A stretch of 43,682 bases of DNA from GCA-2786165 sp964625775 (GTDB taxonomy: Bacteria > Pseudomonadota > Gammaproteobacteria > Legionellales > Legionellaceae): NCBI GenBank assembly GCA_964625775.1, contig CAZVEH010000018.1, positions 1 through 43,682 on the forward strand, written 5' to 3'. The position numbers and the translations under genes are program-made. Below the pieces are notes generated by a model. The model was not told the DNA's origin. It worked only from the letters and a program-made list of their open reading frames with translations, and ran no database searches. Position 1 is the first letter of the stretch, and each line of letters starts with the position of its first letter. This document shows, one piece after another, positions 9,460-18,188 of this stretch.

Positions 9460-10756
9460 CCTTATCCCCATCTGCAGCCAAGTTTATACGTTGTGAGCGC
9501 GTCAATGAATGGTCGAGAATATAATCGACCGCGGCTCTTATATCATTGTCCGAGCAAGTCACACAAGCTCCTTTGATCGGCATACTATTGTATCCTTTGA
9601 TGGCATGCTGATAAAGTCCCTCTAAACCTGAAAGCTTGTAGCGCTGATACCAGTTGGACGCATTGCCAATCTCCGGCGCACTCATTTCACCGCGTTGGTG
9701 ACAAATCGTACAAACACGCACGTAGACTTGTTTGCCACGACGTAGGTTAGGTGGCTTTTCTGAAGGCTCTAAAGCATATTCATCTTCACTGACCACAGTT
9801 TTTAAATAATGTGCAATTGCCAATTGATCGTCACGCGTCAAATATCGCAAACTATCATGGTTCACTTCCGACATGGGGCCTGCAACAGGTCCCGCGTTGT
9901 TCAACAGTTGGTTTTTAACAAACACGTCAGCAATTTCTTCCTCACTGATACCCTCTAGTCCAGCTTTATTGATATTCGGCGCCCAATAACCATCGATAAA
10001 CCCGCCACTCAAATAATAACGGTTTTTGGGAGAACCAAGAGGATTCAGAGGGGTATGACACATACTGCAATGACCAAGACCATCTACCAAGTATTTACCA
10101 CGATTCCATTGTGCAGTCTGCTTTGGATCTGCTTCATAAGGGGGATTTGGATAAAAAAACAAAAGCTTCCAACCCCATAGCGTCAATCGTGCCCCAGGGA
10201 CATTAAAGGGAACAGGCAAAGACTTATTTGGCAACCGAGCAGCAGGAATGTGTTTAAAGTACGCATACAATGCGCGCGCATCTTCATCGGTCACATTGGC
10301 AAAATACACAAAGGGATACACTGGGAAATAATTTTCGCCATGAGGCCCCAAACCTTCTTTCAAGGCACGTACAAAATCAGCCTCTGACCAAAGACCCATC
10401 CCTGTTTCATTGTCGGGTGTGATATTCGGGCTATAAAATGTTCCAAATGGGGTCGCAATCGGTAATCCACCCGCATAAGCAGGCGTATTGCCCTTTACAT
10501 TGGTATGGCAGGCAATACAATCACCCACTTTCGCTAAATATTCGCCATGCTGAATCAAAGCCTCTTCAGCCTCATCCGCACCGGGAGTAGTCTTTGGATA
10601 AGCCGCATAATATCCATCTACAATACCAAGTGCCGTTGCTGTCCCTGGAGGAGTGGCTTGGGGCAAGGTCTCATCGGCATACGCAAGCGGCGTCAAACAT
10701 AGGCTCATCACCATGAACCAGTGCGCATGCGGTCTAATTGCTGCAAAAAAATCCAA
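9452..10756 (-). CDS. Periplasmic triheme c-type cytochrome
   Basis: The 434-residue protein has an N-terminal signal sequence (WFMVMSLCLTPLAYA) and three CxxCH haem sites: CIACH at about 80-84, CSMCH at 230-234 and CTICH at 349-353. The first two domains resemble the diheme subunits of membrane alcohol/gluconate dehydrogenases. The third resembles cytochrome c5, including the paired cysteines of GACVTCSDNDIRAAVDYI, which in c5 form a disulfide rather than bind haem. The apparent start is TTG after GGGAG. It is the first gene of the oxidase operon, so it probably donates electrons to the CoxB haem. Confidence 0.88.
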   Translation of the reverse strand: MDFFAAIRPHAHWFMVMSLCLTPLAYADETLPQATPPGTATALGIVDGYYAAYPKTTPGADEAEEALIQHGEYLAKVGDCIACHTNVKGNTPAYAGGLPIATPFGTFYSPNITPDNETGMGLWSEADFVRALKEGLGPHGENYFPVYPFVYFANVTDEDARALYAYFKHIPAARLPNKSLPVPFNVPGARLTLWGWKLLFFYPNPPYEADPKQTAQWNRGKYLVDGLGHCSMCHTPLNPLGSPKNRYYLSGGFIDGYWAPNINKAGLEGISEEEIADVFVKNQLLNNAGPVAGPMSEVNHDSLRYLTRDDQLAIAHYLKTVVSEDEYALEPSEKPPNLRRGKQVYVRVCTICHQRGEMSAPEIGNASNWYQRYKLSGLEGLYQHAIKGYNSMPIKGACVTCSDNDIRAAVDYILDHSLTRSQRINLAADGDKDA

Positions 10757-10788
10757 AATATCTCCCTCACCGAGGATAAAACCGTCAT

Positions 10789-10816
10789 TTTATACTGGCA
10801 AACACCTTTCTTGCAA
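10789..10816 (-). promoter_or_regulatory. Candidate sigma-70 promoter of the cytochrome/cox operon
   Basis: Read on the minus strand, TTGCAA (10816-10811) is followed after 16 bases by TATAAA (10794-10789), about 33 bases before the cytochrome c start. Both hexamers are near consensus. The site lies in the only gap between the kinase-like gene and the operon. This is motif matching only. Confidence 0.5.
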
Positions 10817-10838
10817 TCATTCCACTGCTTGTTATCGT

Positions 10839-12113
10839 TTATAGTGTCAGGGTGTATTTATTTTTAGCCTGCAATGACACATCGGTCCCTGCAGCCGCAT
10901 CAGAAATTACCGTCATCAAAAAATCTTGAATCTCTGCTCCATCAGGCCGATTTCCAGGATCATAAGCACATAAAGCATGAGCAAATACAGCATACACAGA
11001 ATCCTGCGGCAAACACAGTGTATCGAGAGTACGTCCCAGGGCATACAGATCCGACGACTGAGTGAATTCGTGTCTAAAATCGCCTTTTAACGCCGCAAAA
11101 AAGCAATCTTCGCTTTCTGCTCTGAATACAAGTTGATGATCAAAAGCCTCTTGTGATTTAAAAAATTCTGGGGCAAGAAAACCAGGCGTTCCTTTGCCTG
11201 TTGGGGCGGGATGATCGATTAAAAACGACTCATCCCAATCGATCCATTCGACAACCCATTCGGCATGAACACGTTGGATGCAAATATTGGATGGATTGAT
11301 ATCGGTATGCACCCGATTTTTTTCATAAACTTCAGTTAAGTAACTGCTTAAGATCCCATGGGCCAAATGCTCTTTATCCGCCAAGCTAAGAAGACCCTGC
11401 TCGAGATATGCATACAGCGAATCACCCACATCAGGGGTAAATGTCACTTTTTTTCTATATATCGTCTGTTCTTCATCAGACCATGTTCTAAATAAAGTGA
11501 ATGCGCCTAAGTGGGAGACAATCGGTTGTGCATAGCGAATAATCTGTTCAGAAGGGGACACGTTGCTTTTCAGATAAAACAAGTGGCCACCATCATCAAC
11601 CGCTCGCTTCACTGTGGACACTAAAAATGGTTCTTTGGTTTTTTTGATATAATTTTTTTTACTCAACGCATACAAGCGCTGCCCCATCAACAACTGGTAC
11701 CATTTTGCAAATCCCTCAGGACTCAAGCCCTCGCGAAAAGTAACCAGTTCTTCGTTATCTTCAGCATCAAGTACCAGTACTTCTTGCGCATGTTCCAACG
11801 AAGCAGGGTTTTCAAATTTATTTTGATGGTAGTAGTATTTGCCTTCATAAAACGTACAGGAGTGCTGTTTTTCAAATTCGATATCGCTGTAATGTGCGTG
11901 GATAATATCGATACGAAGCATATGACCCATGCCGTCAGTCGGCACCAGAAGCTGGCGATGCTGTCCGTTTTTTATACGTGTTACTTTGGTGCCATTTGGC
12001 AATGAGCTGGATAATAAAAAAGACTGATCCCAATAGATTTGATCGACGTATTGCTTTGTGTTCGTCAAGTAAGCGGCTATCGCCTGCCTTTCTAAAGCAC
12101 AAACCGTTATCAT
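10839..12113 (-). CDS. Eukaryotic-like protein kinase family protein
   Basis: The 424-residue soluble protein carries kinase landmarks in its second half. RVHTDINPSNICI (about 268-279) is a catalytic loop with Asp and Asn in place, and EWIDWDES (289-296) takes the Mg-binding DFG position as DWD. GTPGFLAPEFF (308-318) matches the activation-segment end (APE), and SDLYALGRTLDTL matches helix F. The first 150 residues do not resemble a standard N-lobe, and a glycine-rich loop is not evident. HTD instead of HRD suggests relatives of small-molecule or atypical kinases. It is monocistronic, between the cox operon and a pteridine-reductase-like gene. A host-directed effector role is possible but unproven. 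Confidence 0.75.
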   Translation of the reverse strand: MITVCALERQAIAAYLTNTKQYVDQIYWDQSFLLSSSLPNGTKVTRIKNGQHRQLLVPTDGMGHMLRIDIIHAHYSDIEFEKQHSCTFYEGKYYYHQNKFENPASLEHAQEVLVLDAEDNEELVTFREGLSPEGFAKWYQLLMGQRLYALSKKNYIKKTKEPFLVSTVKRAVDDGGHLFYLKSNVSPSEQIIRYAQPIVSHLGAFTLFRTWSDEEQTIYRKKVTFTPDVGDSLYAYLEQGLLSLADKEHLAHGILSSYLTEVYEKNRVHTDINPSNICIQRVHAEWVVEWIDWDESFLIDHPAPTGKGTPGFLAPEFFKSQEAFDHQLVFRAESEDCFFAALKGDFRHEFTQSSDLYALGRTLDTLCLPQDSVYAVFAHALCAYDPGNRPDGAEIQDFLMTVISDAAAGTDVSLQAKNKYTLTL

Positions 12114-12182
12114 AGTGCCTCTGCGGTGGATTAAAAGATCAATTATAAGGCATGAAGATCTCGAAATACAATCAGCAAATGA

Positions 12183-12914
12183 TTAAATACCATTTAAATA
12201 GCGCCCACCATCAACTTGGAGCGTCTGGCCAGTTACAAAATCGTTGTCGACAAGATACATGACCGCTTTAGCGACAAACCGAGGATCACCGTGTCGTCGC
12301 AGTAAGGTTTTGGCAATGATATGGTCTTGGATGTTTTGGCTCACCTGGTTGTCTCCTTCTGGCCAGGCTATTGCTCCAGGGGCAATGGCATTCACGCGCA
12401 CTGCAGGGGCAAACTCTAACGCCAGGGCCTTTGTTTGCATCGCCAAAGCCGCCTTGGATTGGCAATAAACCGCATAATCGCGCAAAGGCATACTGGCATG
12501 AATGTCAGTGATATTAATGATAGACCCTTTGGTCTGGCTCAAATGAGAAAATGCAGCCAAACTTAATCCATATGGCGCCTGCACATTGCATAAGAACATA
12601 TCCATCCAATCAGCATCCTGTCGAGAAAAAATGGATGCATTATTCACCAACACATTCAATTGTTCATAACGAGACAGGGTTGCATCAATGATGCTTTGAG
12701 CCGCGCTTTGATCGCGTAAATCTGCGCCTACTGTATGCGCGCTGTTGGCACGTTCTTGATTCAATTGATTGGCCAAATGCATCGCAGCTTCTTTGGAGTG
12801 ATGGTAATGAACCATCACCTGAAATCCTGATTGGTGCAATCGTCTCGCAATCGCGGCACCTATACGTTGCGCAGCACCAGTGACCAAAGCCACTGGTGAA
12901 AGGATACGGCTCAT
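12183..12914 (-). CDS. SDR oxidoreductase, pteridine reductase-like (PTR1/FolM type)
   Basis: This Rossmann-fold short-chain dehydrogenase of 243 residues has the cofactor motif TGAAQRIG (12-19), with Arg where classical SDRs have Gly. That TGxxxRxG form is typical of pteridine reductases PTR1/FolM. Also present are NNAS (91-94), YCQSK (Tyr150, Lys154) as the catalytic pair, and the usual APGAIAWPEGDN loop. It likely reduces dihydropterins with NADPH. It starts three bases after the MFS transporter stop and so is co-transcribed. Together with the PTPS-family gene at 27.5 kb it hints at unusual pterin/folate metabolism. Substrate is inferred. Confidence 0.82.
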   Translation of the reverse strand: MSRILSPVALVTGAAQRIGAAIARRLHQSGFQVMVHYHHSKEAAMHLANQLNQERANSAHTVGADLRDQSAAQSIIDATLSRYEQLNVLVNNASIFSRQDADWMDMFLCNVQAPYGLSLAAFSHLSQTKGSIINITDIHASMPLRDYAVYCQSKAALAMQTKALALEFAPAVRVNAIAPGAIAWPEGDNQVSQNIQDHIIAKTLLRRHGDPRFVAKAVMYLVDNDFVTGQTLQVDGGRYLNGI

Positions 12915-12917
12915 GCG

Positions 12918-14312
12918 TTACTCTGTTTTGCCAGTCGAGCGTTTGAAATGTGACTTCAAACGGTTTTTAACATGACTCATCTTAGAGGGCGCTGCTTTCT
13001 TCTCACTCTTTTCGATCATTGAAGACTCTCGTGTATCCTTCATGAAAATATACACCAATAAAGAACAAGCAATACAGGCTGTGACATACCAATAAAAACC
13101 GCTTTCCATGCCATTGGATTTAAACCAAAATGCGATATATTCCGCTGTCCCACCAAATAGTGAAACCGTCACAGCATAGGGTAATCCCACGCCTAGTGTT
13201 CGGATTTCTACCGGAAACAGCTCAGCTTTCACCACCGCATTGATCGACGTATAGCCACTGACGATGATCAAGGCGAACATGATATAAGCAAATGCGCTCC
13301 AGCAAGAGGTTACATGATTGAGAGAACTCAGTATAGGCACGGTAAAAATGGTACCCAATACACCAAAGGCAATTAAAATCGGTCGACGTCCTATTTTGTC
13401 GGATAAAGCACCTACCAAGGGCTGTATCAGCATAAATATGAATAACGTTGCCGCAGACACCATCGTAGAGTCATCACGGCTCAAACCTGCCGAATTGACC
13501 AAATATTTTTGCATATACGTACTGTAGGTATAAAACGCCAAAGTACCGCCCATAGTCAACCCAACGACAATGAAAATTTCTCTGGGGTAACGAAATAGGG
13601 TACGGATCAAAGACTCTTTGCGACGAGAAGGCTTTTTGGATAAAAATGATTGCGTTTCTTCCATACCCAAACGCAATTGTAAAGCCACTATAGATAATAA
13701 CGCACCAATCACAAACGGAATACGCCATCCCCAAGACTCCAGTTGCTCCGTGGTTAAAAAGCAATGCTGTAACAAAATCAAAATCAATAAGGCAAATAAT
13801 TGACCAGCAATCAAAGTCACATATTGAAAACTAGAAAAAAACCCTCGATGATTGGGTGTGGCCATCTCAGAAAGATAGGTTGCAGATGAAGCATACTCCC
13901 CCCCAACGGATAATCCCTGTAACAATCGCGCAAACACCAATAAGATCGGTGCAGCAATCCCGATAGTCTGATAACTAGGGGTCACCGCAATGATCAACGA
14001 TCCCACACACATGATGATCACGGATCCTATCAAGGCATTTTTCCGCCCATGGCGATCCGCATAGGATCCCATCAGCCAGCCACCCACTGGGCGCATGAAA
14101 AACCCAACAGCAAAAATAGCTGATGTATTTAATAATTGAGCGGTTAAATCGCCATTGGGGAAAAATGCTTTGGCAAAATAAATGGAAAACGCGGCATACA
14201 CATACCAATCATACCATTCGATCAAATTACCAATAGAACCCCTAACAATCGATTTCAAACGAGAGCGAGTCGTGAGTCGCCCTTGATCTTCTTGCTTCAT
14301 AATGTCTGACAT
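12918..14312 (-). CDS. MFS transporter, metabolite:H+ symporter (ProP-like) type
   Basis: The 464-residue protein has twelve predicted membrane helices. MHS-subfamily marks are GNLIEWYDWYVYAAFSIYFAKAFFP in helix 1, FFMRPVGGWLMGSYADRHGRKNAL at the first cytoplasmic loop, LLQGLSVGGEYASSATYLSEM in helix 4, and ALSDKIGRRPILIAFG in the second half. Members move proline, betaine, citrate, shikimate or other organic acids; the substrate is not evident. The basic tail (KKAAPSKMSHVKNRLKSHFKRS) is cytoplasmic. A 91-base gap to tatB contains a perfect 12-base palindrome near its ribosome-binding site. Confidence 0.88.
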   Translation of the reverse strand: MSDIMKQEDQGRLTTRSRLKSIVRGSIGNLIEWYDWYVYAAFSIYFAKAFFPNGDLTAQLLNTSAIFAVGFFMRPVGGWLMGSYADRHGRKNALIGSVIIMCVGSLIIAVTPSYQTIGIAAPILLVFARLLQGLSVGGEYASSATYLSEMATPNHRGFFSSFQYVTLIAGQLFALLILILLQHCFLTTEQLESWGWRIPFVIGALLSIVALQLRLGMEETQSFLSKKPSRRKESLIRTLFRYPREIFIVVGLTMGGTLAFYTYSTYMQKYLVNSAGLSRDDSTMVSAATLFIFMLIQPLVGALSDKIGRRPILIAFGVLGTIFTVPILSSLNHVTSCWSAFAYIMFALIIVSGYTSINAVVKAELFPVEIRTLGVGLPYAVTVSLFGGTAEYIAFWFKSNGMESGFYWYVTACIACSLLVYIFMKDTRESSMIEKSEKKAAPSKMSHVKNRLKSHFKRSTGKTE

Positions 14313-14347
14313 ATACTTTACATACTCCTAAAAAAATCAATACAACC

Positions 14348-14359
14348 GCGATGCATCGC
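14348..14359. promoter_or_regulatory. 12-bp perfect palindrome upstream of the MFS gene
   Basis: GCGATGCATCGC is a perfect dyad located 36 bases before the MFS start, within the tatB-MFS gap. It could be an operator or part of a weak hairpin; on the minus strand a T-rich run follows 11 bases later. No regulator gene is adjacent, so the role is open. Confidence 0.3.
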
Positions 14360-14403
14360 ATGGCAATATATGCAATATTCTTTCTAAACGCAATTCGCCG
14401 TGG

Positions 14404-14637
14404 TTATCGCGAGTTATTCTCTTGTTCTGCCTGTTGGGCTTTTTGCTCATTGTGCTCTAATTGCCGCTGATTCAATGCCTGCTCCATGACCTGCTCAAAT
14501 CTAGCCGCAATACTATAATAATATTGGCGACAAATGGAAACAACGACGGCCATATTTGATATCAGTTTAGGAATTTTTTTAGAGTCAAACACCCAGAGAG
14601 CAACACCTACGGTTAATAAAAGCTGTCCTGCGCTCAT
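14404..14637 (-). CDS. tatB: Sec-independent translocase protein TatB (short form)
   Basis: The 77-residue protein has an N-terminal membrane helix (GQLLLTVGVALWVF), the hinge DSKKIPKLISNM where TatB usually has GPKKLP, then an amphipathic helix and a Gln/Glu-rich tail. It is much shorter than enterobacterial TatB. It overlaps the tatA stop by four bases and closes the ubiE-ubiJ-ubiB-tatA-tatB series. No tatC follows; an MFS gene comes next. Assignment rests on position and the helix-hinge pattern. Confidence 0.8.
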   Translation of the reverse strand: MSAGQLLLTVGVALWVFDSKKIPKLISNMAVVVSICRQYYYSIAARFEQVMEQALNQRQLEHNEQKAQQAEQENNSR

Positions 14638-14801
14638 GGAGATGGCTTGTTATTGTCATCAGAAGACAGGGCATCACGGAACTGTTTGATGGCAGTCCCG
14701 AGATCTGCGCCCATGGATTTTAATTTATTCGTTCCAAATAAGCCAACAATAATCATAAAAATCAAAAACAATGATAATGGGCTGATCCCGCTTAATCCCA
14801 T
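14634..14801 (-). CDS. tatA: Sec-independent translocase protein TatA
   Basis: A 55-residue protein was translated directly from the minus strand. It begins MGLSGISPLSLFLIFMIIV, a short membrane helix, followed by the TatA hinge and amphipathic helix LFGTNKLKSMGADLGTAIKQ, and ends in a polar tail. The FGTxKL and GxDLG motifs are characteristic. TatA forms the variable pore that carries folded twin-arginine substrates. It begins two bases after the ubiB stop and overlaps tatB by four, so all are translated in tandem. Confidence 0.92.
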   Translation of the reverse strand: MGLSGISPLSLFLIFMIIVGLFGTNKLKSMGADLGTAIKQFRDALSSDDNNKPSP

Positions 14802-14803
14802 AA

Positions 14804-16456
14804 TTAACTCCTCAATCTTGGTTTGAATAACGCAACAGACCCGCCGGCTATGACAATGACCAAAGCAAGTAGCGTCACATCATCTTGTTGCAACCACTGT
14901 GTATAATGATGGGCAACCAGCACCGTCGTTTCCAAAAAAACACCTAATCCAATGCCGCGAAGTATTCCTTTTTTTTCAATCAACTTGCAATCAATTGGAT
15001 TTTCATTTTTCAATGAGCCTATTTTTTGTTCTTTTAGCTGGGATAATATATCATTAATTAGGCGCGGCATATAGGGGAGTTGCTCAATCATAAACGGAAT
15101 ATTCTCACGCATATGTTTAAAAAAAGCCCTAGGACCCATTTGTTCGCGTAACCAACGTTCTAAAAACGGTTTACCCGTATCCCATAAGTTCAAATCTGGG
15201 TAAATCTGTCGACCCAACCCCTCAACAGCAAACAAGGTCTTTTGTAATAAAATCAGTTGCGGTTGGATTTCCATATGAAATCGTCGGCCGACTTGAAACA
15301 ATTGCAGAATCAATTGCGCAAACGAAATGTCTTTCAGGGGTTTTTCAAAGATAGGTTCACACACAGTACGAATAGCCGATTCAAAGGCTTCAATGCGCGT
15401 ATCACGAGCCACCCACCCAGATTCCACATGTAACAGGGCAATGCGCCGATAATCACGACTGAAAAAGGCATATAAATTTTCTGCCAAATAGCGTTTGTCG
15501 TTATCACTTAACATCCCCATAATACCGAAGTCAACGCAAATATATTGCGGCTCCTGCAAATACTCCGTCGACACAAAAATGTTACCAGGATGCATATCGG
15601 CATGAAAAAAGCAGTCTCTGAACACCTGGGTGAAAAAAATCTCCAACCCTCGTTCAGCTAGTTTTTTAAGATTGATACCATGTTGCTTCAATTGCTCAAT
15701 ATCTGAGACAGGGATACCATGAATTCGCTCCATCACCAGCACATTCTCACGCACGTACTCCCAATAAATCTGTGGTACATGCAGCAAAGAGGAGTCTTGA
15801 AAGTTGCGCCTCAATTGCGCTGCATTTGCTGCTTCACGTTGTAAATCTAACTCATCGAGCAAATGACGTTCGAATTCAGCGACCACATCTTTAGGTCTTA
15901 AATACTTCGAGTGAGACCAATGCTGATCCATCATCTGCGCCATTTTTTTTAAAATACCCAGATCGCGATCAATGATGCCTCGAATATTAGGTCGTAAAAT
16001 TTTAATCACAACTGATTCGCCTGTTTTTAAATAGGCAATATGTACTTGCGCAATCGAAGCAGAGGCTAAAGGAATAGGATCAAATCCATCAAATACCGTG
16101 TAAGGCGATTGACCATATGCCGCTTCAAGGATAGCTAAGGCTTGTTCACTGGAAAAAGGTGGGACATTGTCTTGTAGCTTACGCAACTCCACCATAATGT
16201 CTGCAGGAACAAGATCCGGCCTAGTCGATAAAGCCTGACCAAATTTAATAAAAATAGGCCCCAATTGTTCTAAGGTTTCCCTTAAAACCACGCCACGCTG
16301 AAAGGGTTTGCTACGAAACCAATTCCAAGGGTTCAAATAAACAATAAAACGAAATGCAGAAAAATAGTGGGTAGATAGCAGCAACCGATCCAAACCAGAT
16401 TTGGCCAACACATAATTGATATAAAGCAAACGCCACGCTTGCTTAATGGCGGTCAT
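14804..16456 (-). CDS. ubiB: Ubiquinone biosynthesis atypical kinase UbiB
   Basis: The 550-residue ABC1/UbiB protein has the KxGQ motif in FIKFGQALSTRPDLVP, the Ala-rich loop PLASASIAQVHIA, a kinase-like catalytic region (FFHADMHPGNIFV) and the metal-binding CVDFGIMG. A hydrophobic anchor lies near the C terminus (VTLLALVIVIAGGSVALF). UbiB is needed for coenzyme Q synthesis, probably as an ATPase that mobilises Q precursors. Its start overlaps the ubiJ end by 14 bases. Confidence 0.97.
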   Translation of the reverse strand: MTAIKQAWRLLYINYVLAKSGLDRLLLSTHYFSAFRFIVYLNPWNWFRSKPFQRGVVLRETLEQLGPIFIKFGQALSTRPDLVPADIMVELRKLQDNVPPFSSEQALAILEAAYGQSPYTVFDGFDPIPLASASIAQVHIAYLKTGESVVIKILRPNIRGIIDRDLGILKKMAQMMDQHWSHSKYLRPKDVVAEFERHLLDELDLQREAANAAQLRRNFQDSSLLHVPQIYWEYVRENVLVMERIHGIPVSDIEQLKQHGINLKKLAERGLEIFFTQVFRDCFFHADMHPGNIFVSTEYLQEPQYICVDFGIMGMLSDNDKRYLAENLYAFFSRDYRRIALLHVESGWVARDTRIEAFESAIRTVCEPIFEKPLKDISFAQLILQLFQVGRRFHMEIQPQLILLQKTLFAVEGLGRQIYPDLNLWDTGKPFLERWLREQMGPRAFFKHMRENIPFMIEQLPYMPRLINDILSQLKEQKIGSLKNENPIDCKLIEKKGILRGIGLGVFLETTVLVAHHYTQWLQQDDVTLLALVIVIAGGSVALFKPRLRS

Positions 16457-17060
16457 GATCGGCCGTCAATTGGTTAAAATGAGCAGTGAGACGTTCCAGT
16501 CGAAGCCCCAAATCATCAATATCTTGAAAAAAATCTTTTGTTTCTTGCAATCCAGGAAAAACTCGCCGCTCTTCTTGTAAATACTCTGTGACCGATCGTT
16601 TTAAAGAGGTCATCAAACGGCGATTAAAGGCATATCCTTCACGCACCCAAGAACCCACTTGATGCGCTACCACATCTCCCGTGAAATGAGATAAATGACC
16701 TTCCCAATCGATATCAATGTTATCAAATAGAGCTTTGACTTGCTGACCCAGCTCAATATCCCCAGAAATGCGCATATGATCGTTAAATAAAGAACGTAAT
16801 TTAGATGCAGGTAACAGACTTAAACGAATCAAGCCCAATGGACTAGAATGGATCACCGTATCCGGAATCCCTTCATAATAGGCCAATAATCTTATTGTTC
16901 CTTGTCGAAAATGAATAAAAAAGTAGACATCCAGCGGACTGACCACAACCTCCAGCACTTTACCTTCCAACGGTTTGATTTTAATGGGCATGTCTTCATC
17001 TAAAGCTAATGCCCCATTCATGGCTTTTTGTAACGCTAAAAGCGTATATTCTTTGATCAT
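16443..17060 (-). CDS. ubiJ: Ubiquinone biosynthesis accessory factor UbiJ (SCP2 domain)
   Basis: About 205 residues, with an SCP2-like lipid-binding domain in the first half (IKIKPLEGKVLEVVVSPLDVYFFI, GIPDTVIHSSPLGLIRL) and a helical tail (LERLTAHFNQLTADHD). UbiJ helps organise the soluble Ubi complex by binding polyprenyl precursors. The start at 17060 (MIKEYTLLALQKAM) was preferred over 17105 because it lies seven bases after the ubiE stop and matches the family's N terminus. Its position between ubiE and ubiB is diagnostic. Confidence 0.9.
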   Translation of the reverse strand: MIKEYTLLALQKAMNGALALDEDMPIKIKPLEGKVLEVVVSPLDVYFFIHFRQGTIRLLAYYEGIPDTVIHSSPLGLIRLSLLPASKLRSLFNDHMRISGDIELGQQVKALFDNIDIDWEGHLSHFTGDVVAHQVGSWVREGYAFNRRLMTSLKRSVTEYLQEERRVFPGLQETKDFFQDIDDLGLRLERLTAHFNQLTADHDRH

Positions 17061-17067
17061 AATAATC

Positions 17068-17820
17068 TCAATATTTGTAAGCGATATGCAGCGCCACAAT
17101 GCCACCGCTTAAATTATGATAATAACAATCTTCAAACCCTGCCGCTTCAACCATAGACTTTAGGTCATCCTGCGCAGGATGCATGCGGATAGATTCCGCC
17201 AAATAGCGATAAGATTCTTCATCGTTTGCCACCCACCGTCCAATTTTAGGTAAAATATGAAAAGAATACCAGTCATACAGTGATTTTAAACCAGACATTG
17301 TTGGTGTAGAAAACTCTAAAATCATGATTTTACCTCCGGGCCGACATACGTCATACATAGAACGTAGCGCCGCGGCTTTGTCGGTGACATTTCTTAGACC
17401 AAATCCCATGGTGATACAATCAAATAAATTATGGGCAAAGGGCAGGCATTCGGCATTGGCCTGAACATACTGTATGGGGTAACAGCCTTGATCCAATAAA
17501 CGATCTCGCCCTACCGCCAGCATACTGGCATTGATATCCGCCAAAATCACACTGCCAGTGGGTCCAACAATATCATAAAGTAAGCGGGTCAAATCACCAC
17601 TGCCGCCTGCTAAGTCTAAAACACACTGACCTTGTTTCACCCTGGCTATTTCAACACAAAACCATTTCCACCAACGATGTATGCCCAAAGACATTAAATC
17701 ATTCATCACATCGTATTGATTCGCAACGGAATGAAATACTTCGGCAACTTTTTTATGTTTTTCCTGCACAGGCACTGATTGGAACCCAAAGTGTGTCTGT
17801 TGTTCGTCTTGTGTCATCAT
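17068..17820 (-). CDS. ubiE: Ubiquinone/menaquinone C-methyltransferase UbiE
   Basis: The 250-residue class I methyltransferase has the UbiE signatures YDVMNDLMSLGIHRWWKWF and the SAM site VLDLAGGSGDLTRLL. The post-motif ITMGFGLRNVTDKAAALRSMYDVCRPGGKIMILEFS is a family hallmark. It methylates the demethoxy-quinol ring in Q (and demethylmenaquinol) synthesis. It is the first gene of the ubi-tat operon; the start is one of two adjacent ATGs. The 368-base region upstream is divergent towards corA. Confidence 0.98.
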   Translation of the reverse strand: MMTQDEQQTHFGFQSVPVQEKHKKVAEVFHSVANQYDVMNDLMSLGIHRWWKWFCVEIARVKQGQCVLDLAGGSGDLTRLLYDIVGPTGSVILADINASMLAVGRDRLLDQGCYPIQYVQANAECLPFAHNLFDCITMGFGLRNVTDKAAALRSMYDVCRPGGKIMILEFSTPTMSGLKSLYDWYSFHILPKIGRWVANDEESYRYLAESIRMHPAQDDLKSMVEAAGFEDCYYHNLSGGIVALHIAYKY

Positions 17821-18188
17821 GCAACCCGGTTATAAATTTACTCGCTCCCTGACGCAGTGTAATAGATCTTGTGGGAGTTTCAAAATTTCTATAAACACCT
17901 ATGGTTATCCCTATTAGATTTTTAATCAAGTCATTGTTACGATCCAGCTCGCTAAAATGAGTCTACATAGATTGAGTTTTAAGTGATACGCCATTCTGTT
18001 AGTGGATCAGTGGTCCCGTTTGATAAACCAGTCACCATGAATGAGCTCGTTATCCTGAGCGAAGCGAAAGATTTGCCAACTCTGGAGATCTCTGACTATG
18101 CTGGAAATGGCTGGGAGAACAGCACGTTGCAGTATGCCGATCATTTAAAAATCAATGCATCTTAAGTCTAAAATAAAAGGAGATTTTT
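17821..18188. other. Divergent intergenic region without a convincing gene
   Basis: This 368-base gap between ubiE (minus) and a short signal-peptide reading frame (plus) holds no credible coding region. Reading frames inside it are short and compositionally random. It contains a REP-like segment at 18049-18077. Promoters for both directions must lie here, but no convincing hexamer pair was found. Confidence 0.6.
18049..18077. repeat. REP-like segment related to the GAGCGAAGCGAA family
   Basis: The segment reads ATCCTGAGCGAAGCGAAAGA and resembles the repeat at the window ends (ATCCCGAGCGCAGCGAGGGA), with about five differences in twenty bases. Similar ATCCTGAGCGAAGCGAAGGA elements are dispersed in many bacterial genomes. 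Only one arm is seen here, so it may be a decayed copy. Confidence 0.5.

Noticed and set aside
17983..18165. 60-residue plus-strand frame between ubiE and corA
   Set aside because: It runs through the REP-like segment, has no ribosome-binding site and shows no recognisable protein features.
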